64,000 nt of DNA. Origin: Bacillus sp. SD088. GTDB taxonomy: Bacteria; Bacillota; Bacilli; Bacillales; Bacillaceae_C. The stretch spans positions 47,412 to 111,411 of the forward strand of contig NZ_JADIJK010000017.1 of assembly GCF_017355205.1 (NCBI RefSeq), read 5' to 3'. How positions within the stretch are numbered: position 1 is the stretch's first letter; each line of letters opens with the position of its first letter. Position numbers and translations under genes: made by a program. Under the pieces are notes generated by a model. The model did no database searches and was not told the DNA's origin. It saw nothing but the letters and a program-made list of their open reading frames with translations. Shown here in pieces: positions 8,251 to 16,443 of the stretch.

Positions 8251-8997
8251 ATGCTTACAAAAAACAGCAGCATAGGAGTAGAAAGTATTGCAGTTAACAA
8301 TGTAACGAAGAAATATGGTACAAAGATAGCCGTTGAAAATGTGTCTTTCACCGCACATCCAGGCCGGGTGACAGGCTTTTTAGGACCTAACGGGGCAGGA
8401 AAATCTACTACTCTACGTATTTTACTTGGTCTTGATCGTCCCACTAGCGGGACGGCTTTTATTGAAGGAAAAGCATTTGTTGAACATAGTCAGCCTTTAC
8501 GATCAGTTGGTGCAATGTTAGATGGTGCTGCGGCTGTTCCGGAGCGTCGCGGAATTGATCACCTTAAATGGATTGCTGAATCGAATCGTATTCCAAAAGA
8601 AAGAATAGCTGAAGTGCTGGAAATAGTGGGTCTCTCTAATGCTGCAAAAACAAGAGTAAAAAAGTATTCTCTCGGAATGAAACAACGTCTCGGTTTAGCT
8701 GCTGCATTACTTGGAAAACCCCGGATTCTTATCCTGGACGAACCTGTGAATGGGTTAGATCCTGAAGGTATACGGAGTGTTCGAAGACTTCTGCAAAACT
8801 ATGCACGAAATGGTAATACGGTGTTACTCTCTAGTCACTTAATGGACGAAACTTCAAAAATAGTCGATGACATTGTGATTATCAATAAAGGAAAGATTAT
8901 TGATTCGGGCTCTCTTGAAGATGTTGTTGCGGATCATAATTCACTTGAAGAAGCTTTTTTTGCCTTGACTGGTATTAAGAGCGGCGAAAGCTGGTGA
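8251..8997 (+). CDS. ABC transporter ATPase
   Basis: Nucleotide-binding subunit of a drug- or peptide-export ABC system (CcmA/BcrA group). It has Walker A GPNGAGKST, signature YSLGMKQRLG, Walker B ILILDEPVNG, and SSHLMDE. ATG at 8251 follows AAAGGTAG by eight bases, giving 248 aa; the longer frame from 8188 has no ribosome site. It overlaps the first of two permease genes at TGATGA, so the three genes form one operon. No regulator is adjacent, unlike the other exporters in this window. Confidence 0.88.
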   Translation: MLTKNSSIGVESIAVNNVTKKYGTKIAVENVSFTAHPGRVTGFLGPNGAGKSTTLRILLGLDRPTSGTAFIEGKAFVEHSQPLRSVGAMLDGAAAVPERRGIDHLKWIAESNRIPKERIAEVLEIVGLSNAAKTRVKKYSLGMKQRLGLAAALLGKPRILILDEPVNGLDPEGIRSVRRLLQNYARNGNTVLLSSHLMDETSKIVDDIVIINKGKIIDSGSLEDVVADHNSLEEAFFALTGIKSGESW

Positions 8998-9806
8998 TGA
9001 ATAGGATGGCAACGATTCGATCTGAATTCACAAAAATAATCACACTGCGCAGTGTTTGGATTATCACGTTTATCTTATTGGCTGTGGGTCTTTTTTTTCA
9101 TTACCAGAGCGCGGTCGGCTTTTTAGAATCATTGAAATCGATAGATGAGAATGGCATGCACTGGGAGTATAGAAGACCTATCAATGCAGAATTGGATTTT
9201 TATTCCACAATAGGGACAGCAATATTTAATCCCGGAATCTTGTTCCCACTACTTGGTGCAACGATAGCAGGAGCAGAATTCCGAACAGGTCAATTAGGAG
9301 TGAGTTTACTCGCGGTACCTTCGCGAACGCAAATGGTTATTAGTAAAATCATAGCGACAATCATTTATACGTTAGGCATTGGAATCACTTATACCATTAT
9401 GTCGCTGATTACGGCATACTTTATGATCAAAGATTGGAGACCGGAATTCTTATGGTCACCTCAAGTATATATCAAGATTTCAGGAGGTATCTTTTTCCTT
9501 GTTGCGATTACCTTGATTACTTTAGGCTTCACGCTTATTACAAGACGTACTCTTTTAGGTATTTTGATCATGGGAGGATTCATTGGTGTGACCATGTCCC
9601 AAGCCATTGCTTCATTTGCACCGGCTGTGGACGCATGGACACCGATAAGTGCAGCTCGTAATTTATTATTACAAGAAGCACAATTGCCTGATATGGGTCC
9701 ACTATTTAGTTCAAGTAATCTAATGGGAGGCATGGTGTTAATGCTATGGCTTATCGGCGTATTAATCATTTCACTCATTCTATTGAAGCGGAGGGACGCT
9801 CGATGA
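8997..9806 (+). CDS. ABC exporter permease, first subunit
   Basis: About six hydrophobic segments, with an N-terminal cytoplasmic start containing RSEFTKIITLRSVW, the pattern usual for ABC-2 permeases, and the GAEFRTGQLGVSLLAVPSR motif following the first extracellular loop. Start ATG at 8997 overlaps the ATPase stop. A GTG at 8994 or the ATG at 9006 are alternatives. Partner of the flanking ATPase and second permease. Confidence 0.82.
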   Translation: MNRMATIRSEFTKIITLRSVWIITFILLAVGLFFHYQSAVGFLESLKSIDENGMHWEYRRPINAELDFYSTIGTAIFNPGILFPLLGATIAGAEFRTGQLGVSLLAVPSRTQMVISKIIATIIYTLGIGITYTIMSLITAYFMIKDWRPEFLWSPQVYIKISGGIFFLVAITLITLGFTLITRRTLLGILIMGGFIGVTMSQAIASFAPAVDAWTPISAARNLLLQEAQLPDMGPLFSSSNLMGGMVLMLWLIGVLIISLILLKRRDAR

Positions 9807-10558
9807 AGATATCAGCTTCTGGGCAACCTGCCATTCAGCTTTCGAATGTAGTCCACTCTGAATTTACGAAAATTATCTCAAATCCAACAATTGTAATGTT
9901 TATCTTCATCACTGCGATTTTGAATATTGGACTTGCTATATTAGACGCAAGTGGTCTCATTTTTTATCTCGGAAATGATATGCCCCCTTCTACGGTGTCA
10001 GACATTGGTATCGTTATGTTTGCTCCTATTTATGCGTTTCTTATTTTGCCGGTTTACGCAGCTAGCAGTGAATATCTAGGGGAGCAGTATCGTATGACGT
10101 TGACCGCTACCCCTAATCGACAACGATTAATGAACGGAAAAATAGTTGCAGTTGTACTGGCAGTATTATGTGGAATAATGGTAGCTGTCATTCCTGCTCG
10201 ATTAATAATTAATATCTTTTCGGATGTAAGTATGAGTCACATTTTGATTGATATCGTACGTTGGACAGCAGTCTACTTCTTAATGTCTATGATTGCTTTT
10301 GGTATTGCCGGGTTAACACGCAGCACGATTGTACCGCTTTCCATTTTAATTATGATTCCTATATTTATTGGAACAGGCGTCTTACAATGGCCGGAAGGAT
10401 TACGATTCCTGCCGGATCAAGCGAGTTTGAGTCTGCTTGGAACACCAGCCTATGAAGTGCACGAGTTGCCTCCATGGATTGCTTTCTTTACACTTTTAGT
10501 TTGGGGGTTGATATGCACTACGGCTTACTTGTTGTCATTTCTACGGAGGGACAGTTAA
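9803..10558 (+). CDS. ABC exporter permease, second subunit
   Basis: Paralogue of the preceding permease: VVHSEFTKIISNPTIVMF near the N-terminus and SSEYLGEQYRMTLTATPNR mirror its motifs. About six hydrophobic segments. ATG at 9803 lies in an ATGA overlap behind GGAGGGA; the longer frame upstream is not supported. The two permeases probably form a heterodimer with the ATPase dimer. Confidence 0.83.
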   Translation: MKISASGQPAIQLSNVVHSEFTKIISNPTIVMFIFITAILNIGLAILDASGLIFYLGNDMPPSTVSDIGIVMFAPIYAFLILPVYAASSEYLGEQYRMTLTATPNRQRLMNGKIVAVVLAVLCGIMVAVIPARLIINIFSDVSMSHILIDIVRWTAVYFLMSMIAFGIAGLTRSTIVPLSILIMIPIFIGTGVLQWPEGLRFLPDQASLSLLGTPAYEVHELPPWIAFFTLLVWGLICTTAYLLSFLRRDS

Positions 10559-10625
10559 GCAATGAAAAGAGGAGATTGCTAAAAACTTCAAATGATTTTT
10601 ACAGCAAATTCAATAGATATAATCC

Positions 10626-10667
10626 ATTTGCATCTTGTTATGCTATAGCAGGATGCAAATATTTTTT
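10626..10667 (+). terminator. Rho-independent terminator of the ABC operon
   Basis: ATTTGCATC (10626-10634) pairs with GATGCAAAT (10652-10660), followed by ATTTTTTG. Confidence 0.82.
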
Positions 10668-10811
10668 GTTGTGAAATCACTCCTCTTGTATGATCTATCT
10701 CTACAGATTTATGAAACTTCATCTGAGAAATACGTCGGGGGGCTTATTGTCTAGTTTTTTTTCATACGATAAAATGAGGGTATACATAGTACGTAGAAAA
10801 GAGGAATTAAC

Positions 10812-11246
10812 ATGAAATATGCAGGAAGATTTTTATTTATTTTCACTGTGTTCATTGGATTAGCGGGCTGTGCGCAGATTCTTGATTCAGAGGATCTTTT
10901 GGATGAAGAAGATCGAAAGGACTTGGAAGTTGCAGTGAACAATGATACGGGTGAAGGATCGCTTGAATTAGTGACTCCAACTATCACTGATAAAGATAAT
11001 GAAATTAAAATCAAGATGACAAATATCGACGAAAACAAGACGACTTTTATCTCTGTAGCAAATGAGACCGTCTTTGAAGGTAAAATTAAAAATGATGAAG
11101 TATACACGTTAGAGATCGGCGATATCAATGACGCACTAAGAACAGATTATGAACCAAAAGTTCAATTACTGCAAACAAGCAACGACGAAGAATCAGGAGA
11201 TATTGTCACCTTTAAACAAGTTAGATACTCTGTGGAAAAAGAATAA
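10812..11246 (+). CDS. Small acidic lipoprotein
   Basis: 144 aa. It has a lipoprotein signal peptide: positive start MKYAGR, hydrophobic stretch and lipobox LAGC with the cysteine at residue 20. The mature part is acidic (SEDLLDEEDRKDLE) and then likely beta-rich. It should be anchored to the outer face of the membrane. GAGGAA precedes the ATG. No family recognised. Being next to an ABC exporter it could be an immunity-type lipoprotein, but it has its own leader and a terminator on each side, so this is only a suggestion. Confidence 0.78.
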   Translation: MKYAGRFLFIFTVFIGLAGCAQILDSEDLLDEEDRKDLEVAVNNDTGEGSLELVTPTITDKDNEIKIKMTNIDENKTTFISVANETVFEGKIKNDEVYTLEIGDINDALRTDYEPKVQLLQTSNDEESGDIVTFKQVRYSVEKE

Positions 11247-11269
11247 AGCAATGTCGAAATGCAACAGGT

Positions 11270-11301
11270 CGTTCCCTAGAACTAGAAGGGAACGGCTTAT
11301 T
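11270..11301 (+). terminator. Terminator after the lipoprotein gene
   Basis: CGTTCCCT (11270-11277) pairs with AGGGAACG (11287-11294), followed by a modest T-rich tail. Confidence 0.7.
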
Positions 11302-11559
11302 TCTTATGGGTGTAAGGTATTGATGGAGCTTGTCATCGGCTAAGTTTTTCATCTAAAAAAAGAAATATTACTAAACTTAATATGGGTTGACACGACAACT
11401 TACCGTACGATAGATTTAGTTTATATTATTGTAGGGGCATTCCATTAGAGGGGAATGACGGATGGGTGTTTTAGAATACGATCATTTAAGTTCTTTTTAT
11501 TTGAACTAAAATGTGTAAGCGTTTTTGTCCAAAGGTAAGAAAGTATAAATTTCGGCTAA

Positions 11560-11715
11560 TGCTTGATCTAGCTTAGGCGCCATCGGCGTTGCGGCGTATA
11601 GGATGTACTGTGCAGATGACAGCGGTTTGAGTCTGCTGCTATGAGGGCGTATCTTTAGCTGTTCTACATTAAATCAAGGCGCTTGCGCTTTTCTTGTTGT
11701 TAAGGAAACTATAGC
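11560..11715 (+). repeat. Degraded copy of the GCGCC ... GGCGCTTGCGCTTTTCTTG element
   Basis: Contains GGCGCCATCGG, GTATAGGATGTAC (a degenerate AGGAT-loop hairpin at 11596-11608), TTTGAGTCTGC, and the characteristic end GGCGCTTGCGCTTTTCTTG. These modules recur at 28886-29075 and 39008-39345, and in part at 23180-23230. The copy lies immediately before a truncated AraC gene. Confidence 0.6.
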
Positions 11716-11816
11716 AATGGTTTGACCGCCGAATGTCGTTCCGACACGGACAAGCGTGGAGGACCGCTTGTCCGTAGATACATGTTACATTTCATAGTAA
11801 TAAATTCTTTGTTGCT

Positions 11817-12851
11817 GTGATTTCTTGCAATCAATTAGATTCAATAAAGAAAAAAGACAAAATGTTAACCCTATTAAGGGATTTATCCTTTTCTGAGAAT
11901 ATGGCATATGGTATTGATTTGATTGAAGATAATACGATGGGCTTAATCATTAACTTGCGAGCAGATATGGAGGGGAAGGAACGGGAACAAATTATTGTAA
12001 GCCTGATAGAATTAGTGGGGGATCATGGATTCCCAACACCAATAATAGGTGTAGGTGGAATTTATGAAGGAATTGATAAAATAAATAGATCGTATATTGA
12101 AGCTCTAGCCTCAGCAGAGCACTCAATCATTAGCAATAAATCTACGACAGTGTATTTTGAAAAAATTACGAAAGAAAGTAATATAGATGTTTGGTTTCCA
12201 TTTGAAGAACAAATGAAATTTATTCAAAGTTTAAAGCTAGGGGATCAAGTAGTTGCGAAAGAAACGCTGAAAAATATTACAAACAACTTAAGAGAGCAAG
12301 AAACGTCTATTCATATGCTAAGATGTATGTGTTTTGATATTATGAATACTGTTATAAAAAATATTTTAGAATTAAGATTAAATCATAGTGTGGGGGATCT
12401 GGAAGCCCTTGTTGAATTTCAGTCAATCGATGATTTAGAAAAAAAGATCAATGTGCTTATAGTAAATATTTGTGAAGAGATTGAAAAAAGAAAAAAGAGT
12501 CATAATAACCTGATGCGTGATAATATCTTGGACTATATTCAAAGCCACTATAAATTGCATGATTTAAGTTTGGAGCATGTAGCTGAAGCTTTTCAGATAT
12601 CTGTTTCCTATCTTAGCCGGTTTATAAAAGAACAAACAGGAAGCACTTTTACCCAATTTGTATGGAGATTACGTAATGAAGAGTTCAAAAATCAATTGAG
12701 GGAAACAAATCATGCAATAAAAGACATTGTCACCGATATTGGTTATATAGACGTTGCCAACTTTACTAGGAAATTTAAAAAAGAAGAAGGGTTAACACCA
12801 GGGCAGTATAGACGGAGACTGGGGGAAAATCCCAGCCAGAATGAAAAATAG
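11817..12851 (+). pseudogene. Truncated AraC-family regulator (YesS/YtdP-like C-terminal half)
   Basis: The last ~100 residues are an AraC-type double helix-turn-helix (SLEHVAEAFQISVSYLSRFIK; DIVTDIGYIDVANFTRKFKKEEG; LTPGQYRR). The preceding ~240 residues match the cytoplasmic linker of large membrane-bound AraC regulators, which are normally about 750 aa with transmembrane and extracellular sensor domains. Those domains are missing. The reading frame continues upstream of the GTG at 11817 without a ribosome site into a repeat element. I read it as 5'-truncated, with loss of its sensor. The intact C-terminal half could still be expressed from a fortuitous start. Confidence 0.75.
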
Positions 12852-12891
12852 TGACTCTCACCACTTGCGAGTGGAAGGTCACTATTTTTTT
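12848..12891 (+). terminator. Rho-independent terminator after the AraC remnant
   Basis: ATAGTGAC (12848-12855) pairs with GTCACTAT (12878-12885). CCACT/AGTGG stack inside, and a run of seven Ts follows. Confidence 0.85.
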
Positions 12892-12914
12892 ATCGTATAC
12901 AAAAGATAGAAACA

Positions 12915-13031
12915 ACAAAACCCTTGGTCTGTAGCTTCAACATCGAACATCCAATCAATGCCACCGTCTTTGTCGGCCATGTATCCATCCAGTGTCATGG
13001 TTGCGTGAATAATAACTTTTGCCATGTTCAT
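12915..13031 (-). pseudogene. N-terminal remnant of a RibD C-terminal/dihydrofolate-reductase-like protein
   Basis: Reads MAKVIIHATMTLDGYMADKD and then GGIDWMFD, the unmistakable beginning of the RibD C-terminal-domain reductase family. A good AAAAGGAGAT site precedes ATG 13031 or 13025. After about 35 residues the similarity stops and the frame runs into unrelated sequence, so only the 5' end of a gene of about 180 aa remains. Confidence 0.65.
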
Positions 13032-13183
13032 ATCTCCTTTTTTCATCATTTCTAAATACGGGGTAAACCTGTGCAAATGGTAGCGCATCCAGTTTACGAA
13101 TCGCCCTAGCGCAATGGCAACTTCGTGCCGAATATATAGCCTCCTCATCTACATTTTATCATCCAAAGCGGGCCCGGTTTCTC

Positions 13184-13336
13184 TTAAATTGCTAGAAAGT
13201 TATTTTTTGATAGTTGGAAATAGAAAAAGCGGTGAGCGGTGGCATTGCTGACAACCTCAGTCGCTTGAATGGAAGCTGTTTGCTTTTTCACTGGAGTTTT
13301 TACGCTGTTCGGTTTATTTGGCTCATTTTCTGCCAT
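13184..13336 (-). CDS. Small hypothetical protein (about 50 aa)
   Basis: A strong AAGGAGG lies just upstream of ATG 13336 on the minus strand. It is followed by a short hydrophilic protein, MAENEPNKPNSVKTPV, then KKQTASIQATEVV and a more hydrophobic tail HRFFYFQLSK. No family recognised. The end coordinate may be off by a base or two. The good ribosome site and protein-like composition are the only support. Confidence 0.45.
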   Translation of the reverse strand: MAENEPNKPNSVKTPVKKQTASIQATEVVSNATAHRFFYFQLSKNNFLAI

Positions 13337-13367
13337 GCACTGAACCTCCTTGTCAGTTTAGTCACTA

Positions 13368-13394
13368 AAAAAGGCCTGATTATTTAATCAAGCC
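13368..13394 (-). terminator. Minus-strand terminator
   Basis: On the minus strand GGCTTGATT pairs with AATCAGGCC around the loop AAAT, followed by TTTTTT. Confidence 0.75.
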
Positions 13395-13464
13395 CTAACG
13401 GAGATACGGTCAATTCCTCCTTTACATTGCAAGTCAATTTGTCCCGGAGTGGGGCTATCCACGC

Positions 13465-13500
13465 AAAAACGCCGCCCATAGTCCCTCTAAGGCGGCGCTT
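13465..13500 (-). terminator. Minus-strand terminator downstream of the DinB-like gene
   Basis: On the minus strand AGCGCCGCC pairs with GGCGGCGTT, followed by TTTTG. It is GC-rich and stands out from the AT-rich surroundings. Confidence 0.7.
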
Positions 13501-13635
13501 CTCTGTAGGTTAGCTCACTGTTTTCCGGGGTTTATTTTATGTTGTATATTGTATATGAATGCAAAAGAAGGTTTGATCATATTCTGCCTTTGATCATCCA
13601 TAACCGTGCCCGTTTACGGAACAACCTCTGATGTG

Positions 13636-14172
13636 CTAAGACTGATGTTTTTTTAACTTCTGCTGTAAATATTCTTCCGATTTTCCTTTAGGGATACTAA
13701 GAGTTTCCCAGCTTTTATCCCTTAATTGCTTACCAATATAAACAATTTGACCAACATGATAGGCGTAATGAGCCATTTGTCTTTCGATCGCTTCTAGCAC
13801 CGTGTGTTCCTCACCCCGAATGGTTATATTTTTTAATAAATCGTGATTTTCTAATCCATTCAATGTATTAAAAAGCGTGTCCCATCCTTTTTCCCAAATA
13901 ATGATCATTTTCTGTTTCGATGAAATATCATCTTCAAATTCCTGATCACGATTTCTGAAAGGTTTTTCTCCATCTGATGTTAAAAAGTCGGACCATCTCG
14001 ATATCATATTTCCACTTAAATGTTTTGCAATGATTGCAATACTATTTGAAGCATCATTTAATTTCCAGTGTATGTCTTCCTCTGATAATTGGCTTATTGT
14101 TTTATCCCCGAGACTTTTAACGTTTTCAAATCTTGTTTGTACAATCTTTAAGTATTCACTTCCCATATCCAT
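13636..14172 (-). CDS. DinB-superfamily protein (DUF1572 type)
   Basis: 178 aa four-helix-bundle protein of the DinB/YfiT-like superfamily. Members of this fold usually coordinate a metal through spaced histidines; here HLSGNM (N-terminal half) and MAHYAYHVGQIVYIGK (C-terminal half) are the expected positions. I start at ATG 14172 (MDMGSEYLK), which follows GGGGGAAG, rather than the longer frame from 14238. The enzymatic role is unknown; bacillithiol- or mycothiol-dependent transferases share the fold, but nothing here shows that activity. Confidence 0.8.
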   Translation of the reverse strand: MDMGSEYLKIVQTRFENVKSLGDKTISQLSEEDIHWKLNDASNSIAIIAKHLSGNMISRWSDFLTSDGEKPFRNRDQEFEDDISSKQKMIIIWEKGWDTLFNTLNGLENHDLLKNITIRGEEHTVLEAIERQMAHYAYHVGQIVYIGKQLRDKSWETLSIPKGKSEEYLQQKLKKHQS

Positions 14173-14236
14173 AAATCTTCCCCCTTGTTTTTGTAACAAT
14201 TTTTCCTGATTGAGGCATATTAATTCCCATAAATGC

Positions 14237-14266
14237 ATCCTTTGGACACATCATATCCAAAGGGAT
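14237..14266. promoter_or_regulatory. Inverted repeat upstream of the DinB-like gene
   Basis: ATCCTTTGGA (14237-14246) faces TCCAAAGGGAT (14256-14266) with a nine-base spacer. It is positioned where an operator or leader hairpin for the minus-strand gene would lie. Confidence 0.4.
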
Positions 14267-14584
14267 AAAACGGTGCAACCTTTTTATAAACGGTTAAACT
14301 TTATTTCAAATCTGCACCTCACTGATTTTTTGAGTTTGTCCCCTCGGTGGCTTGTTTGGGAGGATAGAAAGTATTCTTTATCGACTAATGCTTATTGTCC
14401 TTGGTGTGCTTGTTGCGAGTGCACGTTCCTATTATCTTGGTATAGTTTGCTGTGACTATCCTTTGGTTTATTCTCCTTCTTTATTTATTGGTCAAGAATT
14501 AAGAATTGGGAATGCATAGTGAGACAGCAATGTATTGGAAATAGAGATAAAGGAACGTCAAAAAATCCAGATGATACAGCTTTT

Positions 14585-14651
14585 GTTAACCGGAAAACTA
14601 TTGTTGACAAATGAAATATGAATAGTAAAATGCTTATTGTTAACCGGTTAA
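14585..14651 (+). promoter_or_regulatory. Promoter flanked by TTAACCGG operators
   Basis: TTGACA (14604-14609) and TAAAAT (14626-14631) with a 16-base spacer. GTTAACCGG stands upstream (14585-14593), and the perfect 12-base palindrome TTAACCGGTTAA stands downstream (14640-14651). The arrangement looks like a repressed promoter driving the short plus-strand remnant at 14668. Confidence 0.55.
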
Positions 14652-14667
14652 TAAGCAAGCAGAAGCG

Positions 14668-14787
14668 ATGGAAACATTGAAGCAGTTAATAATGAAGAGA
14701 GAAGAAGCTGATAGAAATCGGAAAGCAATTAATGTAAGTGATGAAGAAGCGGCTAATCGTGTCCGCAATATTCTCGATTTCACTTAA
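14668..14787 (+). pseudogene. 5' remnant of an unidentified gene behind a regulated promoter
   Basis: A 39-codon frame begins METLKQLIMKREEADRNRK and continues AINVSDEEAANRV. From about 14757 it runs into sequence that is the antisense of the ABC gene (its SHILSEIENIAD coding region). The original gene was cut there by a deletion that also removed the end of the ABC gene. Family not recognised. Confidence 0.45.
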
Positions 14788-15366
14788 AATATGACTGGAA
14801 ATAAGTATGGTCATATGATGCTTCTTTACAAGCTCAAGAAACAACTCTCGCATTTCCCGGATCCCCATTGGGTCCAATCCGTTAATCGGCTCATCTAAAA
14901 TCAGCAGCTTTGGCTTATGGATAATCGCTCTGGCAATAGCCAACCGCTGTTTCATACCTAATGAAAACTTGGAAACGGGTTGATTGCCTGTGTTATTCAG
15001 CCCGACTTTGGATAACGTATAATCAATGTCCTTGTCATTTATTCCCATATAGGCAAGATGTATTTCCAGATTTTCTGTTGCGGATAAATGCTCGTAAAAT
15101 AGAGGAGTCTCAATTAAGGTGCCAATTTCCGCCAAAATCGTATCACGCTCCAAGAGAATGTCCATCCCTAAAATCTCCGCTTTTCCCATGGTTGGCACAA
15201 GTAACCCCGAAAGCAGTTTGAAGACTGTTGTTTTACCCGCTCCATTTGCTCCCAAAAAGCCATAGATGGTACCCGATTCAACACATATATGGCAATTTTT
15301 TATCACTTCTTTTCCGGAAAATGTCTTTGTTAGACTCTCTGCTTTATCAACGCAGTTTGTACTCAA
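14686..15366 (-). pseudogene. ABC transporter ATPase truncated at its C-terminus
   Basis: BcrA-type ATPase with Walker A GANGAGKTT, signature FSLGMKQRLA, Walker B LLILDEPING and SSHILSEIENIADTI. Directly after that point the sequence switches to SRFFITYINCFPIS, which does not belong to the family and is encoded by the antisense of the plus-strand remnant at 14668. Relatives continue for another 70-100 residues and are followed by permease genes; none is present. TTG start at 15366 with GAGGAGG inside the end of the TetR gene. The core ATPase domain is nearly complete but is unlikely to work without a permease. Confidence 0.7.
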
Positions 15367-15370
15367 TGGA

Positions 15371-16024
15371 TTAGCCCTCCTCTGGGTATAATTTCTGTAG
15401 TAATTCCAAATATTCTCTGAGCAGGGTATCGTTCAATACATCTATTCCAATCGACTTCATCAAATGCTGTAAAAACTTTAAACGCATTGATAATTTCTCC
15501 GCATCTCCTTGAAATACAGCAGGATCACACCATACGTTTATAAGCAATAAAAAAATCTCTGCACTTTCGTCCGGATAGTCCGTCTCAAGTGAACCATCGG
15601 CAATGCCTTCTTTAATAATGTTAGCAATAAACAAGGAATCTTTATTTACACAATCCTGCATATAAGCTACAACAAATTCTGCACTTTTGATGCGAAAGCT
15701 CATGAGATTGTCTAAATAATGTGCTTCCTGACTTTCCAGGTTTTTTTCTAAAATGACAGTCAGCTTTTCTTTTCCTGTTAAAGTTTCGATTTCCGCAAGC
15801 CAATTTTGCAGTAGAGTCGCGTTGATCTCTTCTTGTTTCTCTGTAACAGCGTTAATAATTTCATCTTTGGATTGAAAATGATGATAAATTGCCCCTTTGG
15901 ATATGCCGGCTGTTTCAGCAATATCGCGCATGCTCGTTTTTTCAAATCCTTTTTCCAAAAACAGTTCTGCAGAAACAGTCAATATATTTTCGATCGTAGC
16001 CTGTGCATCATATCTTTTTGGCAT
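15371..16024 (-). CDS. TetR-family repressor
   Basis: 217 aa. The N-terminal helix-turn-helix covers residues 10-55 (ENILTVSAELFLEKGFEKTS, then AETAGISKGAIYHHFQSKDE), followed by an all-helical ligand-binding domain ending near LYPEEG. It is the first gene of a minus-strand pair with the truncated ABC ATPase, so it once controlled that exporter. A palindromic operator just upstream (16037-16070) suggests autorepression. Intact, although its target is broken. Confidence 0.9.
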   Translation of the reverse strand: MPKRYDAQATIENILTVSAELFLEKGFEKTSMRDIAETAGISKGAIYHHFQSKDEIINAVTEKQEEINATLLQNWLAEIETLTGKEKLTVILEKNLESQEAHYLDNLMSFRIKSAEFVVAYMQDCVNKDSLFIANIIKEGIADGSLETDYPDESAEIFLLLINVWCDPAVFQGDAEKLSMRLKFLQHLMKSIGIDVLNDTLLREYLELLQKLYPEEG

Positions 16025-16036
16025 CGTTCATACTCC

Positions 16037-16070
16037 TTTCGATAAAAACCGGTCGGTCGGTTTTCGAAAG
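16037..16070. promoter_or_regulatory. Candidate TetR operator
   Basis: AAAACCG (16045-16051) and CGGTTTT (16058-16064) are separated by GTCGGT, and CTTTCGA and CGAAAG extend the symmetry outward. It sits directly before the TetR start codon. Confidence 0.65.
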
Positions 16071-16443
16071 TATAGAATATCTTTCTTTTGATGTCAAACT
16101 TTTTTTAGTTGTGAAATAGAAAAAGAGGAAAATCATGATGTTGGTTTAAACTCCACATTGGGAATCTCTCTGCCTTTACGGGAGGATTTGTATTAGACTG
16201 AAAGGAAAAGAGTGACGATTTTGGGACAGGGTCTAAGATCGTACTAGTAATTAAATCTTAACTCGCTTTTTAAAGACCCCTTAATTTAAGGAAGAATTAA
16301 TGATTGATCAAATCTTCCATCTTAATCTATTAAATCCTGTGTCTTGACAATAGGATGCTGATTACAATAGCATATAGTGTAATGTTAAAAATGACTCAAT
16401 ACACCTCCATGAGGGGGATGGAAAGTCGAAAAGAAGGTATTAG
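16071..16443. other. Intergenic region between divergent TetR and MFS genes
   Basis: A TTGACA at 16344-16349 has no well-placed -10: TATAGT at 16373 is 23 bases away and TACAAT at 16363 only 13. I see no coding remnant and no hairpin followed by Ts. Confidence 0.5.

Noticed and set aside
10474..10674. 66-codon frame after the second permease
   Set aside because: It spans the terminator hairpin at 10626-10667 and lies largely inside the permease gene in another frame.
14210..14455. Plus-strand 81-codon frame
   Set aside because: No ribosome site, overlaps the leader of the DinB-like gene and has a low-complexity Cys/Trp-rich translation.
16344..16378. Promoter TTGACA/TATAGT before the CynX-type transporter
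   Set aside because: The spacing is 23 bases to TATAGT and 13 to TACAAT, outside the normal range.
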